This document shows positions 24,584 through 33,415 of a stretch of DNA of 37,055 nucleotides, in pieces. This stretch comes from CBDCNH01 sp965219015. Lineage in GTDB: Bacteria > Pseudomonadota > Alphaproteobacteria > Rhodobacterales > Rhodobacteraceae. The translations under genes and the position numbers were made by a program. Each line of letters begins with the position of its first letter. Position 1 is the first letter of the stretch. The stretch lies in NCBI GenBank assembly GCA_965219015.1, contig CBDCNH010000015.1, positions 1-37,055 on the forward strand, given 5' to 3'. The notes below the pieces were generated by a model. It was not told the DNA's origin and searched no databases. It saw only the letters and a program-made list of their open reading frames with translations.

Positions 24584-26155
24584 TCAGCGGCGCACGATCC
24601 GCCCGTCGATGGCGGGGGTGTAGGGGCCGTTCGCGGCCAGATACTCCGCCACCACGTCGGCGAGGTCCGGACCGAAGTCGTAGACGTTGACCGCATCGGT
24701 GGCGAAGACCTTGTAGCCGTCGCCGCCGCCGCGGACGAAGTTGTTGCTGACCACGCCGTAGAGCTTGTCCGCGTCGATGGGCACCATGCGGCCCGCTTCG
24801 GCCACGCGCACGTCGCTGACGCGCGCGCCGGGCTCGGCCGCGGGATCCCACGCGAACGACAGCCCCGCCACCTGCGGGAACCGGCCCGCGCCGTCGGCGA
24901 CCTGGCTCACGCCATTCTCGAGCGCGGCCACGATGTCGCGGCCCGCGATCTGAAAGGTCGAGAGCGTGTTCTGGAACGGCAGCACCGTGAGCACCTCGCC
25001 CATCGTCACCGGGCCCGCGTCGATGGAGGCGCGCACGCCGCCGCCGTTCTGCAGCGCGATCTCGATGCCCTGGTCGCGGACGCGTGCGAGCATCGCTTCG
25101 GCGATAAGGTTGCCCATCGCGCATTCTTGCGACCGGCAGGCATCGCGGCTGCCGTCGATGGAAGCCGCGGCTTCGGCCACGACCTCGTTGCGGATGGCGT
25201 CGAGCGGCTTCGCCAGCTCGCCGATCCGCGCCACGGTCGCGGCGTCCTCGGCGACGGCCGCGTCGAGGAGCTCAGGCTCGCCAGTGGCCGACACGAGCGC
25301 ACCCGCGTCGTCGAACACGACGTCGAGCTCGCCAAGGTACTTGGAATAGGCGTAGGCCTGCACGATTGCGGTGTCGCCGACCATCGTCGGATAGGGCCCC
25401 GCCGCCTTGTCCGACGTGCTCGAGAGGTATGTGTGGCTGTGGCCGCCGACGATCACGTCGACGCCGGTGGTCGCGGCGGCGATGCGCTTGTCGACCTCGT
25501 AGCCCGAGTGCGACAGGACGATGATCTTGTTCACCCCCTCCGCCGTCAGACGGTCGACCTCGCCCTGCACCGCCGCGACGGGATCGGAGAAGGTGACGTT
25601 CGGGCCGGGCGACGACAGCTCGCCCGTGTCCTCCGGGGTGAGCCCGATGAGGCCGAGCCGCTCGCCCCCGCGCTCGATGACCACGGATTTGCGGATGACG
25701 CCCGCGAGCGCCGTCTCGGCACGGATATCCGCGTTCGACATCAGGACCGGGAACGTCACCGCGTCGAGGAAGCCGCGGAGCGCCGCGGGGCCGTCGTCGA
25801 ACTCGTGGTTGCCGACGGTCATCGCGTCATAGCCGAGCTTCGACATCATCTCGGCCGAGAGCTTGCCCTTGTAGTAGGTGTAGAAGATCGTGCCCTGGAA
25901 CTGGTCGCCGCCGTCGACGAGGATCGAGGTGTCGGAGCGGGCGCGGGCGGCCGCGATGGCCGTGACCTGCCGCGCCGAGCCCCCGAAGCATTGTCCCGCG
26001 GCGTCGTCCTCGCCGGAACAGGTGCTGTCGTACTCCGATACCGGCTCGAAGCGGGCGTGGACGTCGTTCGTGTGCAGGATCGTCAGCCGGTACTCGGCGC
26101 GGGCGATCCCGGCGAGACAGACGAGCGCGGTGGCGAGGAGCAGGGTTCGGCGCAT
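24584..26155 (-). CDS. Periplasmic 5'-nucleotidase / metallophosphatase, UshA-like
   Basis: This 523-residue enzyme hydrolyses nucleotides or related phosphate esters. Residues 1-20 form a signal peptide ending GIARA, so it is periplasmic. The metallophosphatase domain follows with ILHTNDVHAR, VDGGDQFQGT and GNHEFDDG, which carry the two-metal ligands. The C-terminal substrate-binding domain has NGGGVRASIDAG and RGGGDGYKVF. I chose the ATG at 26155 because it starts the signal peptide. The mature N-terminus has two cysteines near CSGEDDAAGQC that may form a disulfide. It may salvage nucleosides and phosphate from outside the cell. Confidence 0.92.
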   Translation of the reverse strand: MRRTLLLATALVCLAGIARAEYRLTILHTNDVHARFEPVSEYDSTCSGEDDAAGQCFGGSARQVTAIAAARARSDTSILVDGGDQFQGTIFYTYYKGKLSAEMMSKLGYDAMTVGNHEFDDGPAALRGFLDAVTFPVLMSNADIRAETALAGVIRKSVVIERGGERLGLIGLTPEDTGELSSPGPNVTFSDPVAAVQGEVDRLTAEGVNKIIVLSHSGYEVDKRIAAATTGVDVIVGGHSHTYLSSTSDKAAGPYPTMVGDTAIVQAYAYSKYLGELDVVFDDAGALVSATGEPELLDAAVAEDAATVARIGELAKPLDAIRNEVVAEAAASIDGSRDACRSQECAMGNLIAEAMLARVRDQGIEIALQNGGGVRASIDAGPVTMGEVLTVLPFQNTLSTFQIAGRDIVAALENGVSQVADGAGRFPQVAGLSFAWDPAAEPGARVSDVRVAEAGRMVPIDADKLYGVVSNNFVRGGGDGYKVFATDAVNVYDFGPDLADVVAEYLAANGPYTPAIDGRIVRR

Positions 26156-26201
26156 GAAGTTCCTTTCGCTGGCGGCGGATGGTCGCTGCCGGGGCGGCAT
26201 C

Positions 26202-26239
26202 CGTCAACCGCTCGCCCGAACCAGAGCCACCGTTGACGT
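26202..26239. promoter_or_regulatory. Divergent TTGACG -35-like elements
   Basis: The 112-bp divergent gap has TTGACG on both strands: 26234-26239 on plus and 26207-26202 on minus. At 17 bp from the minus element is GACCAT, a weak -10 for the nucleotidase gene. The plus element has no good -10 at the usual distance. Support is consensus matching by eye only. Confidence 0.25.
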
Positions 26240-26267
26240 GGCGTTCCCGGCCCGGCAAGAGACGAGG

Positions 26268-26606
26268 ATGCTGGTCTACAAGGTTCTCCGCCGATCCGAA
26301 TGGAATGCCTTCCGCGCCGCCGGTGAAACCGCTGGCGCGCCGGTCGACCGCACGGACGGCTTCGTCCATCTCTCGACGGCCGCGCAGGTCGCGGAGACGG
26401 TAGCGAAGCACTTCGCCGCGGAGAGCGATCTCGTGCTCGTAGCGCTCGACGCGGATGCGCTCGGCGACGCGCTGCGCTGGGAGCCCTCGCGCGGCGGGGC
26501 GCTGTTTCCGCATCTCTACCGCGCGCTCGGGAGCGCCGACGTCGTCTGGGACAAGTCGCTGCCGCTGGGGGCCGCGGGGCACATCTTCCCCGAAGGCGTC
26601 ATGTGA
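26268..26606 (+). CDS. DUF952 family protein
   Basis: This 112-residue protein matches the DUF952 pattern. It has VYKVL at the start, then DGFVHLSTAAQVAETVAKHF, LVALDADALGDALRWEPSRGG, FPHLYRAL and a C-terminal HIFP. The family function is not established; conserved His and acidic residues suggest a small enzyme. GACGAGG precedes the ATG. Its stop overlaps the pyrD GTG start (GTGA), implying translational coupling. I do not assign a role. Confidence 0.85.
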   Translation: MLVYKVLRRSEWNAFRAAGETAGAPVDRTDGFVHLSTAAQVAETVAKHFAAESDLVLVALDADALGDALRWEPSRGGALFPHLYRALGSADVVWDKSLPLGAAGHIFPEGVM

Positions 26607-27694
26607 CGCCGCTGGAGCGCGCCGGGCTCGCCGTGCTGGCGCGGCTCGATCCTGAACGCGCGCACGGGCTGGCCCTGCGGGCGCTGCGGCTTGGGCTCGG
26701 GCCGAGCGGCGGGCCGGTGGCGCGGCCGCGGCTCGGCGTGCGGCTCTCGGGGCTCAAGCTCGCCAATCCGGTCGGACTGGCGGCGGGGTTCGACAAGAAT
26801 GCGGTCGCGGTGGCGGCTCTGGCGCGGGCAGGGTTCGGCTGGGTCGAAGTGGGGGCCGCGACGCCGCGGGCGCAGCCGGGCAACCCGCGGCCGCGGCTCT
26901 TTCGGCTGCCGGAAGACGGTGCGGTCATCAACCGCTTCGGGTTCAACAACGACGGGGTCGAGGCCATCGCGGCGCGTCTGGCGCGGCGGCCGGAGGGCGT
27001 GCCGGTCGGGATCAACCTCGGGGCGATGAAGGGCTCAAGCGATCCTGGCGCGGATTTCGCCGCCGTGCTCGCGTCCTGCGGTCCGCACGTCGATTTCGCG
27101 ACGCTGAACGTGTCGTCGCCGAACACGCCGGGGCTGCGCGACCTGCAGGGGCCGGGCGCCCTCGGGCGCGTGCTGGCCGCGGTGCTCGCCGTGCGCGACG
27201 GGCTCGCGCGTCGGCCGCCGGTGTTCCTCAAGATCGCGCCGGACCTGAGCCTTGCGGAGCTTGCGGCGATCGCCGCGACCGCGGAGGACGCGGGCATCGA
27301 CGGGATCGTGGCGACGAACACCACGACCGCGCGCGAAAGCCTGAAAAGTGGAAGCCGGGACCAAGCGGGAGGTCTTTCCGGGGCGCCATTGTTCGATCCG
27401 TCCACGCGCGTGCTGGCGGAGCTCGCGCATCTGACAGGCGGGCGGATGCCGCTGATCGGGGTCGGCGGCATCGTTTCGGCGGCGGATGCCTACGCGAAGA
27501 TCCGGGCCGGGGCGTCGGCGGTGCAGCTCTACACGGGGCTCGTCACCGGCGGGCTGTCGCTGGCGGGCGAGATCGCGCGGGGGCTCGACCGGCTCCTCGC
27601 GGCAGACGGCTTCGCGCGCGTGGCGGACGCCGTCGGCACCGGGACCGAGCGCTGGCGTCAAGGAGGGACGGCGCGCCGTTCGAGCCGCGGGTAG
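26603..27694 (+). CDS. pyrD: Dihydroorotate dehydrogenase (quinone), class 2
   Basis: This 363-residue enzyme oxidises dihydroorotate to orotate in pyrimidine synthesis, passing electrons to quinone at the inner membrane. FMN-site and substrate motifs are LANPVGLAAGFDKNAVAV, EVGAATPRAQPGNPRPRLFR and INRFGFNNDG. The class 2 catalytic serine lies in NVSSPNTPG (171-172). The C-terminal LIGVGGI and GASAVQLYTGLV motifs bind FMN phosphate. The start is GTG, overlapping the DUF952 stop. The 3' end overlaps the convergent MATE gene by 37 bp. Confidence 0.95.
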   Translation: MTPLERAGLAVLARLDPERAHGLALRALRLGLGPSGGPVARPRLGVRLSGLKLANPVGLAAGFDKNAVAVAALARAGFGWVEVGAATPRAQPGNPRPRLFRLPEDGAVINRFGFNNDGVEAIAARLARRPEGVPVGINLGAMKGSSDPGADFAAVLASCGPHVDFATLNVSSPNTPGLRDLQGPGALGRVLAAVLAVRDGLARRPPVFLKIAPDLSLAELAAIAATAEDAGIDGIVATNTTTARESLKSGSRDQAGGLSGAPLFDPSTRVLAELAHLTGGRMPLIGVGGIVSAADAYAKIRAGASAVQLYTGLVTGGLSLAGEIARGLDRLLAADGFARVADAVGTGTERWRQGGTARRSSRG

Positions 27695-28968
27695 CTCGCG
27701 CCGAGCGTGAGCGCGCGCATGACGTTGAGCACCATCAGCGACGCCCAGAGACCGTGGTTGCCGTAGGCGGGGACGAGCGCGACCACGGTGGCGGCGTAGA
27801 CCGCGACGGACGCGAGCATCGCGTTCCGCATCGTGCGCGTCTCGGTGGCGCCGATGTAGATGCCGTCGAACATCCAGGCGGCGATGCCCACCACCGGCGC
27901 CACCGCGACCCAGCCGAGGTAGTGCCGCGCCGTCTCCTGCACCTCGGGCGCCTTGGCCATCGTGTCGATGATCGCGGGCCCGGCGAACCAGAACGCGAGC
28001 CCGAGGACGACGCTGCCGCCGACGCCCCACTCGCTCGTGACGACGGAGGAGCGCCGCAGCGCCGCGAGCGAGCCCGCGCCGACCGCCTGGCCCACCAGCG
28101 TCTCGGCGGCGAAGGCGAAGCCGTCGAGCGCGTAGGCGGTGATCTCCAGGAACTGGAGGAGCACCTGGTTCGCGGCGAGCGCGGTGTCGCCGAAGCCCGC
28201 GGCAAGGAAGATGAAGGCCGTGAAGCTGCCCTGCAGGACCACGGAGCGGATCATGATGTCGGTGTTGACGGCGACCATGCGGCGGAGCCGGGCGCGGTCG
28301 AGCACGCGAGCCCAGTCGCGCCACTGGTCGCCCGCGAAGGCCGAGCGGCAGAGCCAGAGGCCGAAGCCGAGGCCTGACCATTCGGCGATCAGCGTCGCCA
28401 CCGCGACGCCGCCGACGCCGAGCCCGAGACCGAGCACGAAGAGGAGGTCGAGCCCGACGTTGAGGCCGTTCATCCAGAGCTGGAGGACGAGCACCGACCG
28501 CGTGCGCTCGACCGCGAGGAGCCACCCGTTGACCGCGAAGAGCGCGATGGCGGCGGGGGCGCCCCAGAGCCGGATGCCGAGGTAGGTGCGCGCGAGCCCC
28601 TCGACCTCGGCGGACGCAGGGGCCACGCGGAACGCGAGCGCCATCAGCGGGAGCTGCAGCGCCGTCAGCGCCAGCCCCGCGACGGCGCCGATCATCAGCG
28701 CGCGCATCAGGATCGCGCCGGTCTCGGGCGCATCACCGGCGCCGTGCGCCTGCGCGACCATGCCCGAGGTGCCCATGCGGAGGAAGCCGAAGATCCAGTA
28801 GACCGACGCGAGGATCACCGCGCCGATGCCGACCGCGCCGATGGGCGCCGCGAGGCCGAGCTGACCGACGACGCCGGTGTCGACCGCGCCGAGGATCGGC
28901 ACCGAGACGTTCGAGACAAGGATCGGCACGGCGATGCGGAGCACGCGGGCATGCGTCACCGGGGTCAT
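27658..28968 (-). CDS. MATE-family efflux transporter, DinF-like
   Basis: This 436-residue protein has about 12 hydrophobic segments in two halves. MATE features include RIAVPILVSNVSVPILGAVD at the N-terminus, GTSGMVAQAHGAG after helix 2 and NQVLLQFLEITAYALDGFAFAAE in the second half. Such pumps export drugs or metabolites using a proton or sodium gradient; the substrate here is unknown. The ATG overlaps the stop of the upstream thioesterase gene by one base, so three genes (two thioesterases and this) form a tight unit. Its end overlaps pyrD. Confidence 0.9.
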   Translation of the reverse strand: MTPVTHARVLRIAVPILVSNVSVPILGAVDTGVVGQLGLAAPIGAVGIGAVILASVYWIFGFLRMGTSGMVAQAHGAGDAPETGAILMRALMIGAVAGLALTALQLPLMALAFRVAPASAEVEGLARTYLGIRLWGAPAAIALFAVNGWLLAVERTRSVLVLQLWMNGLNVGLDLLFVLGLGLGVGGVAVATLIAEWSGLGFGLWLCRSAFAGDQWRDWARVLDRARLRRMVAVNTDIMIRSVVLQGSFTAFIFLAAGFGDTALAANQVLLQFLEITAYALDGFAFAAETLVGQAVGAGSLAALRRSSVVTSEWGVGGSVVLGLAFWFAGPAIIDTMAKAPEVQETARHYLGWVAVAPVVGIAAWMFDGIYIGATETRTMRNAMLASVAVYAATVVALVPAYGNHGLWASLMVLNVMRALTLGASYPRLERRAVPP

Positions 28969-29402
28969 CAGGCGGGCTCGACAAGAAAATGCCCCGTCGC
29001 CTGCGCGAAGAGCCGGGCGCGGCTGTCCTGCCAGGCCTCGACCTGCACGCTGGCGTAGCGCCGCCCCGAACGGTTGACCCGCGCGCGGGCATAGGCGTCG
29101 CGCGGCAGACCGGTGCGGAGGTAGTCCACGGTGAAGTCGATCGTCTTCGGCAGGCGCAGCGTCCCCTCGCCGCCGAGAGAGAGCGCGAGTTCGGCGATGG
29201 CCGTCACCTCGAGGAACGCGGCCGTGGCACCGCCGTGGAGCGCCGGCAGCATCGGGTTGCCGACGAGATGCTCGGCGAAGCGCATCGTCGCGGTCAGCTC
29301 GTCGCCATGCGCTGCGAACGAGATGCCGAAGAACGCCACCACCGGCACGCTTGCCACAAGCGTCGCGAGGCGCGCGTCGAGCCCTGTGTCGGCGCCGCTC
29401 AC
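28968..29402 (-). CDS. PaaI-type hotdog thioesterase
   Basis: This 144-residue hotdog-fold protein has the HGG active-site motif in PALHGGATAAFLEV and the later DFTVDYLRTG strand typical of PaaI/YbgC-like acyl-CoA thioesterases. The start is GTG at 29402, which overlaps the stop of the preceding thioesterase gene (GTGA). The longer open frame upstream is arginine-rich shadow sequence. Its stop overlaps the MATE start. It probably hydrolyses an acyl- or aryl-acetyl-CoA; substrate unknown. Confidence 0.85.
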   Translation of the reverse strand: MSGADTGLDARLATLVASVPVVAFFGISFAAHGDELTATMRFAEHLVGNPMLPALHGGATAAFLEVTAIAELALSLGGEGTLRLPKTIDFTVDYLRTGLPRDAYARARVNRSGRRYASVQVEAWQDSRARLFAQATGHFLVEPA

Positions 29403-29818
29403 GCGCGGTCCACGGTGAAGGCGCCCGTCGCGGTGGCCACAGGGCGCGCGGCGTCGGCGTCGGTCGCGGTGGCGCGGACGAAGGCGACGGAGCGGGTGAC
29501 GTGGTAGCATTCGGCGCGGGCCGTGAGCCGCTCGCCGGGCGTCGCGGGGCGCATGTAGTCGATGCGAAGGTCGAGCGTCGCGGTCGAGGGGCCGGTCGCC
29601 GGATGGCTCATCACCGCGGCCCCGGCGCAGGTGTCCATCAGCGTGGAGACGACGCCGCCGTGGATCACGCCCGTCGCGGGATCACCGATGAGCCGGGCGT
29701 CCCAGGGCATCGAGATCGTCGCCGTGCCTTCCGCGACCGCATCGAGCCGCATCGCGAGCGCGCGGGCGAGCGGGATCGCGGCGATGAACTGCTGCGCGCG
29801 GTCGGCGGCGTCGGACAT
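29399..29818 (-). CDS. PaaI-type hotdog thioesterase, tandem with the next
   Basis: This 139-residue protein is a second hotdog thioesterase with GVIHGGVVSTLMDTCAG, the HGG motif and downstream Asp expected in the family, and RIDYMRPATPGERL. It is related to, but clearly different from, the adjacent paralogue. GAGGTTCC precedes the ATG at 29818. Together the pair could form a heteromeric enzyme or act on different CoA esters, which is inference. A MerR gene and an acyl-CoA dehydrogenase are divergent from it. Confidence 0.87.
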   Translation of the reverse strand: MSDAADRAQQFIAAIPLARALAMRLDAVAEGTATISMPWDARLIGDPATGVIHGGVVSTLMDTCAGAAVMSHPATGPSTATLDLRIDYMRPATPGERLTARAECYHVTRSVAFVRATATDADAARPVATATGAFTVDRA

Positions 29819-29896
29819 GGAACCTCGCGGATGAAGCGCCTTGGTCGCCGCATCGCGGCGGGCGATCAAGGGGGAATTGGCCGCCGGGCTCGGCGA

Positions 29897-29925
29897 TTGC
29901 GCGGTTGCAGCGGACCCGCTAGCAT
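29897..29925 (+). promoter_or_regulatory. Candidate promoter of the MerR gene
   Basis: TTGCGC (29897-29902), a 17-bp spacer and TAGCAT (29920-29925) precede the MerR ATG at 29950. The position and spacing suit sigma-70. I saw no clear dyad within the spacer. Prediction is by eye. Confidence 0.4.
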
Positions 29926-29949
29926 CGTGGCAAACGGGGACTGGCAGCG

Positions 29950-30321
29950 ATGACCGATAGTCGCCTGACGTTCAAGGAGATGTGCGCCCGGTTCGAGGTG
30001 ACGCCGCGCACGCTGCGCTACTACGAATACATCGAGCTGCTGCGACCCGAAAAGGACGGCCGCGCACGCTTCTACGGGGCGCGCGAGGTCGCGCGGATGA
30101 CGCTGATCCTGCGCGGGCGGCGGTTCGGATTCTCGCTGGAGGAGATCCGCCAGTGGCTTGATCTTTACGACGCCGAAGGGACGGAGCCGCAGCTTGCCGC
30201 CTTCGTGGAGCTTGCGAACCGGCAGCTGGGCGAGCTCGACCGGCAAAGGACCGAGCTTCTGGCCACCATCGAAGACCTCCATGCGCTGCGCGACCAGACC
30301 TCGGCGCGGCTCGCCGGCTGA
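29950..30321 (+). CDS. MerR-family transcriptional regulator
   Basis: This 123-residue protein has an N-terminal MerR winged helix. It reads LTFKEMCARFEVTPRTLRYYE (about residues 6-26), then the wing and second helix with ARFYGAREVARMTLI. A C-terminal coiled-coil helix (about 80-118) mediates dimerisation. It lacks the cysteine set of metal-sensing members, so a small organic effector or acyl-CoA is more likely. It sits 81 bp before a long acyl-CoA dehydrogenase in the same direction. It is probably the local regulator of the fatty-acid or branched-chain oxidation genes. Confidence 0.88.
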   Translation: MTDSRLTFKEMCARFEVTPRTLRYYEYIELLRPEKDGRARFYGAREVARMTLILRGRRFGFSLEEIRQWLDLYDAEGTEPQLAAFVELANRQLGELDRQRTELLATIEDLHALRDQTSARLAG

Positions 30322-30402
30322 CGCCACGTTCCGCCTCGTCCGGCTTGCAGGCCTCGCGCGGCGCGGGCAGTTTCGCACCACGCCTGTGACCGGAGGACGC
30401 CG

Positions 30403-32181
30403 ATGCCGAGCTATGCCGCACCCGAGAAGGACATCGCCTTCGTGCTCGACGAGGTGCTGCACGTCGCCTCCTCCGACATCCCCGGCTACGCCGACCTCGA
30501 GCCCGAGTTCACGGCGCAGGTGATCGCCGAGGCGGGACGGCTGGCGGCGGAAGTGCTGGCACCCCTCAACGCCGTCGGCGACCGCGAGGGCTGCCGGCTC
30601 GAGAACGGCGTCGTCGTGACGCCCACGGGGTTCAAGGACGCCTACGCCGAGATGAAGGCCGGCGGCTGGATGGGGCTCGACTGCGACCCCGAGTACGGCG
30701 GCCAGGGGATGCCCTACGTGCTCAACACCGCCGTGGGCGAGATCTTCGTCGCCGCGAACATGGCGTTCCAGATGTACCAGGGCCTGACGCACGGCGCCTA
30801 TTCGGCGATCCATGTCCACGGCACCCCGGCGCAGAAGGCCGCGTACCTGCCGCACATGGTCTCCGGCGACTGGACCGGCACGATGAACCTCACCGAGCCG
30901 CATTGCGGCACCGACCTCGGGATGATGCGGACGAAGGCAGAGCCGCAGCCGGACGGCAGCTACCGCATCACCGGGCAGAAGATCTTCATCTCCTCGGGCG
31001 AGCACGACCTTGCCGACAACATCGTCCACCTCGTCCTCGCCAAGGCGCCGGGCGGCGGGCCGGGCACCAAGGGGATCAGCCTCTTCATCGTGCCGAAGTT
31101 CCTCGTCAACGAGGACGGCTCGCTCGGCAACCGCAACGCGCTGTCGTGCGGCAAGCTCGAGGAGAAGATGGGCATCCACGGCAACGCGACCTGCGTGATG
31201 AACTACGACGGTGCTGCGGGCTGGCTCCTCGGCGATCTCCACAAGGGGATGCGAGCGATGTTCACGATGATGAACGAGGCGCGGCTCGGCGTCGGGCTGC
31301 AGGGCTACGCGCAGGCCGACGTGGCCTACCAGAACGCGGTCGCCTATGCGCGCGACCGGCTGCAGGGGCGCGACGTGACCGGGCCCGCCAACCCCGGCGG
31401 CGCCGCCGACCCGATCATCGTCCACCCCGACATCCGTCGCAACCTGATGGACCAGAAGGCCTTCGTGGAGGGCGCGCGGGCGTTCACCTACTGGGGCGCC
31501 GAGCTCATCGACCGCAGCCGGCGGATGGGCGACGCGGCCGCCGAGGGGATGATCTCGCTTCTCACGCCGGTGCTGAAAGGGTTCCTGACCGACAAGGGCT
31601 TCGAGATGGCGGTGGCCGCGCAGCAGGTCTACGGCGGGCATGGCTACATCGAGGAATGGGGCATGTCGCAGTTCGCGCGCGATGCGCGGATCGCGATGAT
31701 CTACGAGGGCGCGAACGGCATCCAGGCGCTCGATCTCGTGGGCCGCAAGCTCGGCGCGGACGGCGGGCGGCACATCATGGCGTTCTTCGGGCTCGTGAAG
31801 GCGTTCGGCGCCGACCATGCGGAAGACGCGGTGCTCAAGGACGGTTTCCTCGGGCCGCTCGACCGGGCGGGCAAGGACTTGCAGGCGGCGGCGGGCTACT
31901 TCATGCAGCACGGCATGAAGAACCCCAACGAGGCGCTCGCGGGCTCCTACGACTTCATGCACCTCTTCGGGCACGTGGCGCTCGGGCTGATGTGGGCGCG
32001 GATGGCGCGGGCGGCGGGCGCGGCGCTTGCGGCCGGCACCGGGGACGCCGCGTTCTACGAGACCAAGATCGCGACCGGGCGCTACTACATGGCGCGGCTG
32101 CTGCCGGCGACGGCGCTGCATCGCGCACGCATCGAGACGGGCGCCGCCCCGGTGATGGCGCTCGCGGCCAACGATTTCTGA
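30403..32181 (+). CDS. Long acyl-CoA dehydrogenase with C-terminal extension
   Basis: This 592-residue flavoprotein introduces a trans-2 double bond into acyl-CoA, the first step of beta-oxidation. Conserved parts are GGWMGLDCDPEYGGQGMP, MNLTEPHCGTDLG (FAD/substrate region), QQVYGGHGYIEEWG and IYEGANGIQALDLVGRKL near residue 440. The roughly 130-residue C-terminal extension identifies the long bacterial FadE-like subgroup (acyl-CoA dehydrogenase C-terminal domain). GGAGGACGCCG precedes the ATG. Chain-length preference is unknown. It starts a run that continues with a small exported protein, GST and, after two other genes, a thiolase. Confidence 0.93.
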   Translation: MPSYAAPEKDIAFVLDEVLHVASSDIPGYADLEPEFTAQVIAEAGRLAAEVLAPLNAVGDREGCRLENGVVVTPTGFKDAYAEMKAGGWMGLDCDPEYGGQGMPYVLNTAVGEIFVAANMAFQMYQGLTHGAYSAIHVHGTPAQKAAYLPHMVSGDWTGTMNLTEPHCGTDLGMMRTKAEPQPDGSYRITGQKIFISSGEHDLADNIVHLVLAKAPGGGPGTKGISLFIVPKFLVNEDGSLGNRNALSCGKLEEKMGIHGNATCVMNYDGAAGWLLGDLHKGMRAMFTMMNEARLGVGLQGYAQADVAYQNAVAYARDRLQGRDVTGPANPGGAADPIIVHPDIRRNLMDQKAFVEGARAFTYWGAELIDRSRRMGDAAAEGMISLLTPVLKGFLTDKGFEMAVAAQQVYGGHGYIEEWGMSQFARDARIAMIYEGANGIQALDLVGRKLGADGGRHIMAFFGLVKAFGADHAEDAVLKDGFLGPLDRAGKDLQAAAGYFMQHGMKNPNEALAGSYDFMHLFGHVALGLMWARMARAAGAALAAGTGDAAFYETKIATGRYYMARLLPATALHRARIETGAAPVMALAANDF

Positions 32182-32198
32182 TCGCGGAGGGTACGGGA

Positions 32199-32729
32199 AT
32201 GCGACGCATCCTCCTTGCCGCCGGCCTCGCCCTGGCGGCGTCCACCTCCGGGTTCGCACGCGAGGCGACGGAAGCCGACAAGGCCACCGTCGCGGACCGC
32301 GCGGCGGGCTTCGCCGCGGTGTTCACCAATAAGACCTACGGCAAGCTGATCGACTACGTGCCGCCGAAGATCTTCGAGGCCATCGCGACGCAGTCGGGGC
32401 GGCCCGTCGGGGACGTGCGGGCCGCTGCGGCCGATCAGATGAAGGGTCTCGAGGCCGTCGAGTTTCGCGACATGAGCATGGACGTCGAGGGCGCGACCTA
32501 TGCCGAGACCTCCAGCGGCCGACCCTACGCGCTCATCCCCACGCGCGCCACGATCGCCGCGAGCGGGCAGACGATGAAGTTCGAGAGCACCACGGTGGCG
32601 ATCGAAGACGAGGGCGCCTGGTATCTCGTCCGCATCGACGATCCGAGCCAGACCGAGATCCTGCAGCGCGCAATGCCGGACTTCGAGGGCATCGAGTTCC
32701 CCGAAGGCCGCATCGAGACGGTGGAGTGA
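32199..32729 (+). CDS. Small exported protein of unknown function
   Basis: This 176-residue protein has an N-terminal signal peptide (about residues 1-20, AASTSGFA then REATEADK). The mature part is alpha/beta in look with a charged start, then IDYVPPKIFEAIATQSG, a hydrophilic centre, and the C-terminal WYLVRIDDPSQTEILQRAMPDF. I do not recognise the family. The ATG at 32199 follows GGAGGGTACGGG, and the gene is 17 bp after the acyl-CoA dehydrogenase. A longer frame starting inside that gene is a shadow. It is probably a periplasmic accessory. Confidence 0.75.
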   Translation: MRRILLAAGLALAASTSGFAREATEADKATVADRAAGFAAVFTNKTYGKLIDYVPPKIFEAIATQSGRPVGDVRAAAADQMKGLEAVEFRDMSMDVEGATYAETSSGRPYALIPTRATIAASGQTMKFESTTVAIEDEGAWYLVRIDDPSQTEILQRAMPDFEGIEFPEGRIETVE

Positions 32730-32736
32730 GACGGGC

Positions 32737-33369
32737 ATGATGCGGCTGCACTGCTTCGGCGAGTCCGGCAACGCCTACAAGGCCGCGCTGGCGATGACCG
32801 TGGCAGGCTGCGAATGGGAACCGGTCTACGTCGACTTCTTCAACGGCGGCGCGCGCACCGAAGCGTTCCGGGCCCTGAACGAAATGGCCGAGGTGCCGGT
32901 GCTCGAGGACGGCGAGCTGGTGCTCACGCAGTCCGGCGTGATCCTCGACTACGTGAGCTCCAAGACCGGCCGGCTCGGCGGGCGCAGCGCCCTCGAGCGG
33001 CGCGAGATCCTGCGCTGGATGTTCTGGGACAACCATCGGCTCTCCGGCATGATCGGGCCAATGCGCTTCCTGATGAACTTCGTGCCGCCCGAGAGGCGTC
33101 CCGAAGCGGTGATCGACTGGCAGCAGGCGCGGCTGAAGTCAGCCTTGAAGGTGCTCGAAGCGCATCTCGCGGGGCGATCCTGGACCGTCGGCGACGCGGT
33201 GACGATCGCGGACTGCTCGCTCGCGGGCTACCTCTACTACCCCGAGCCCTTCGGCTTCGACCGCTCGGACTGGCCCGCCATCGACGCCTGGCTCGACCGC
33301 CTCGCCGCCGTCCCGGGCTGGGCGACGCCGTACGATCTGATGCCGGGGTCGCCGGCGGACAGGCCGTGA
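32737..33369 (+). CDS. Glutathione S-transferase family protein
   Basis: This 210-residue protein has an N-terminal thioredoxin-like domain (RLHCFGESGNAYKAALAMTVAG, then EMAEVPVLEDGELVLTQSGVILDYV). The glutathione-binding cis-Pro is in VPVLEDG, and the following Gln-Ser is conserved. The C-terminal all-alpha domain includes GDAVTIADCSLAGYLYY. Such GSTs commonly accompany acyl-CoA oxidation genes in Rhodobacterales, though their role there is not established. Two ATGs three bases apart (32737 and 32740) are both possible starts; I used the first. It lies seven bases after the exported-protein gene. Confidence 0.9.
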   Translation: MMRLHCFGESGNAYKAALAMTVAGCEWEPVYVDFFNGGARTEAFRALNEMAEVPVLEDGELVLTQSGVILDYVSSKTGRLGGRSALERREILRWMFWDNHRLSGMIGPMRFLMNFVPPERRPEAVIDWQQARLKSALKVLEAHLAGRSWTVGDAVTIADCSLAGYLYYPEPFGFDRSDWPAIDAWLDRLAAVPGWATPYDLMPGSPADRP

Positions 33370-33415
33370 CACGGCACCGCAGCAGCCGGCCGGACCCCGC
33401 CGCGAGAGCGTCCCG

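Noticed and set aside
33370..33415. Horizontal-transfer boundary or attachment site before the sulfotransferase
   Set aside because: I saw no direct repeat, tRNA or integrase near it.
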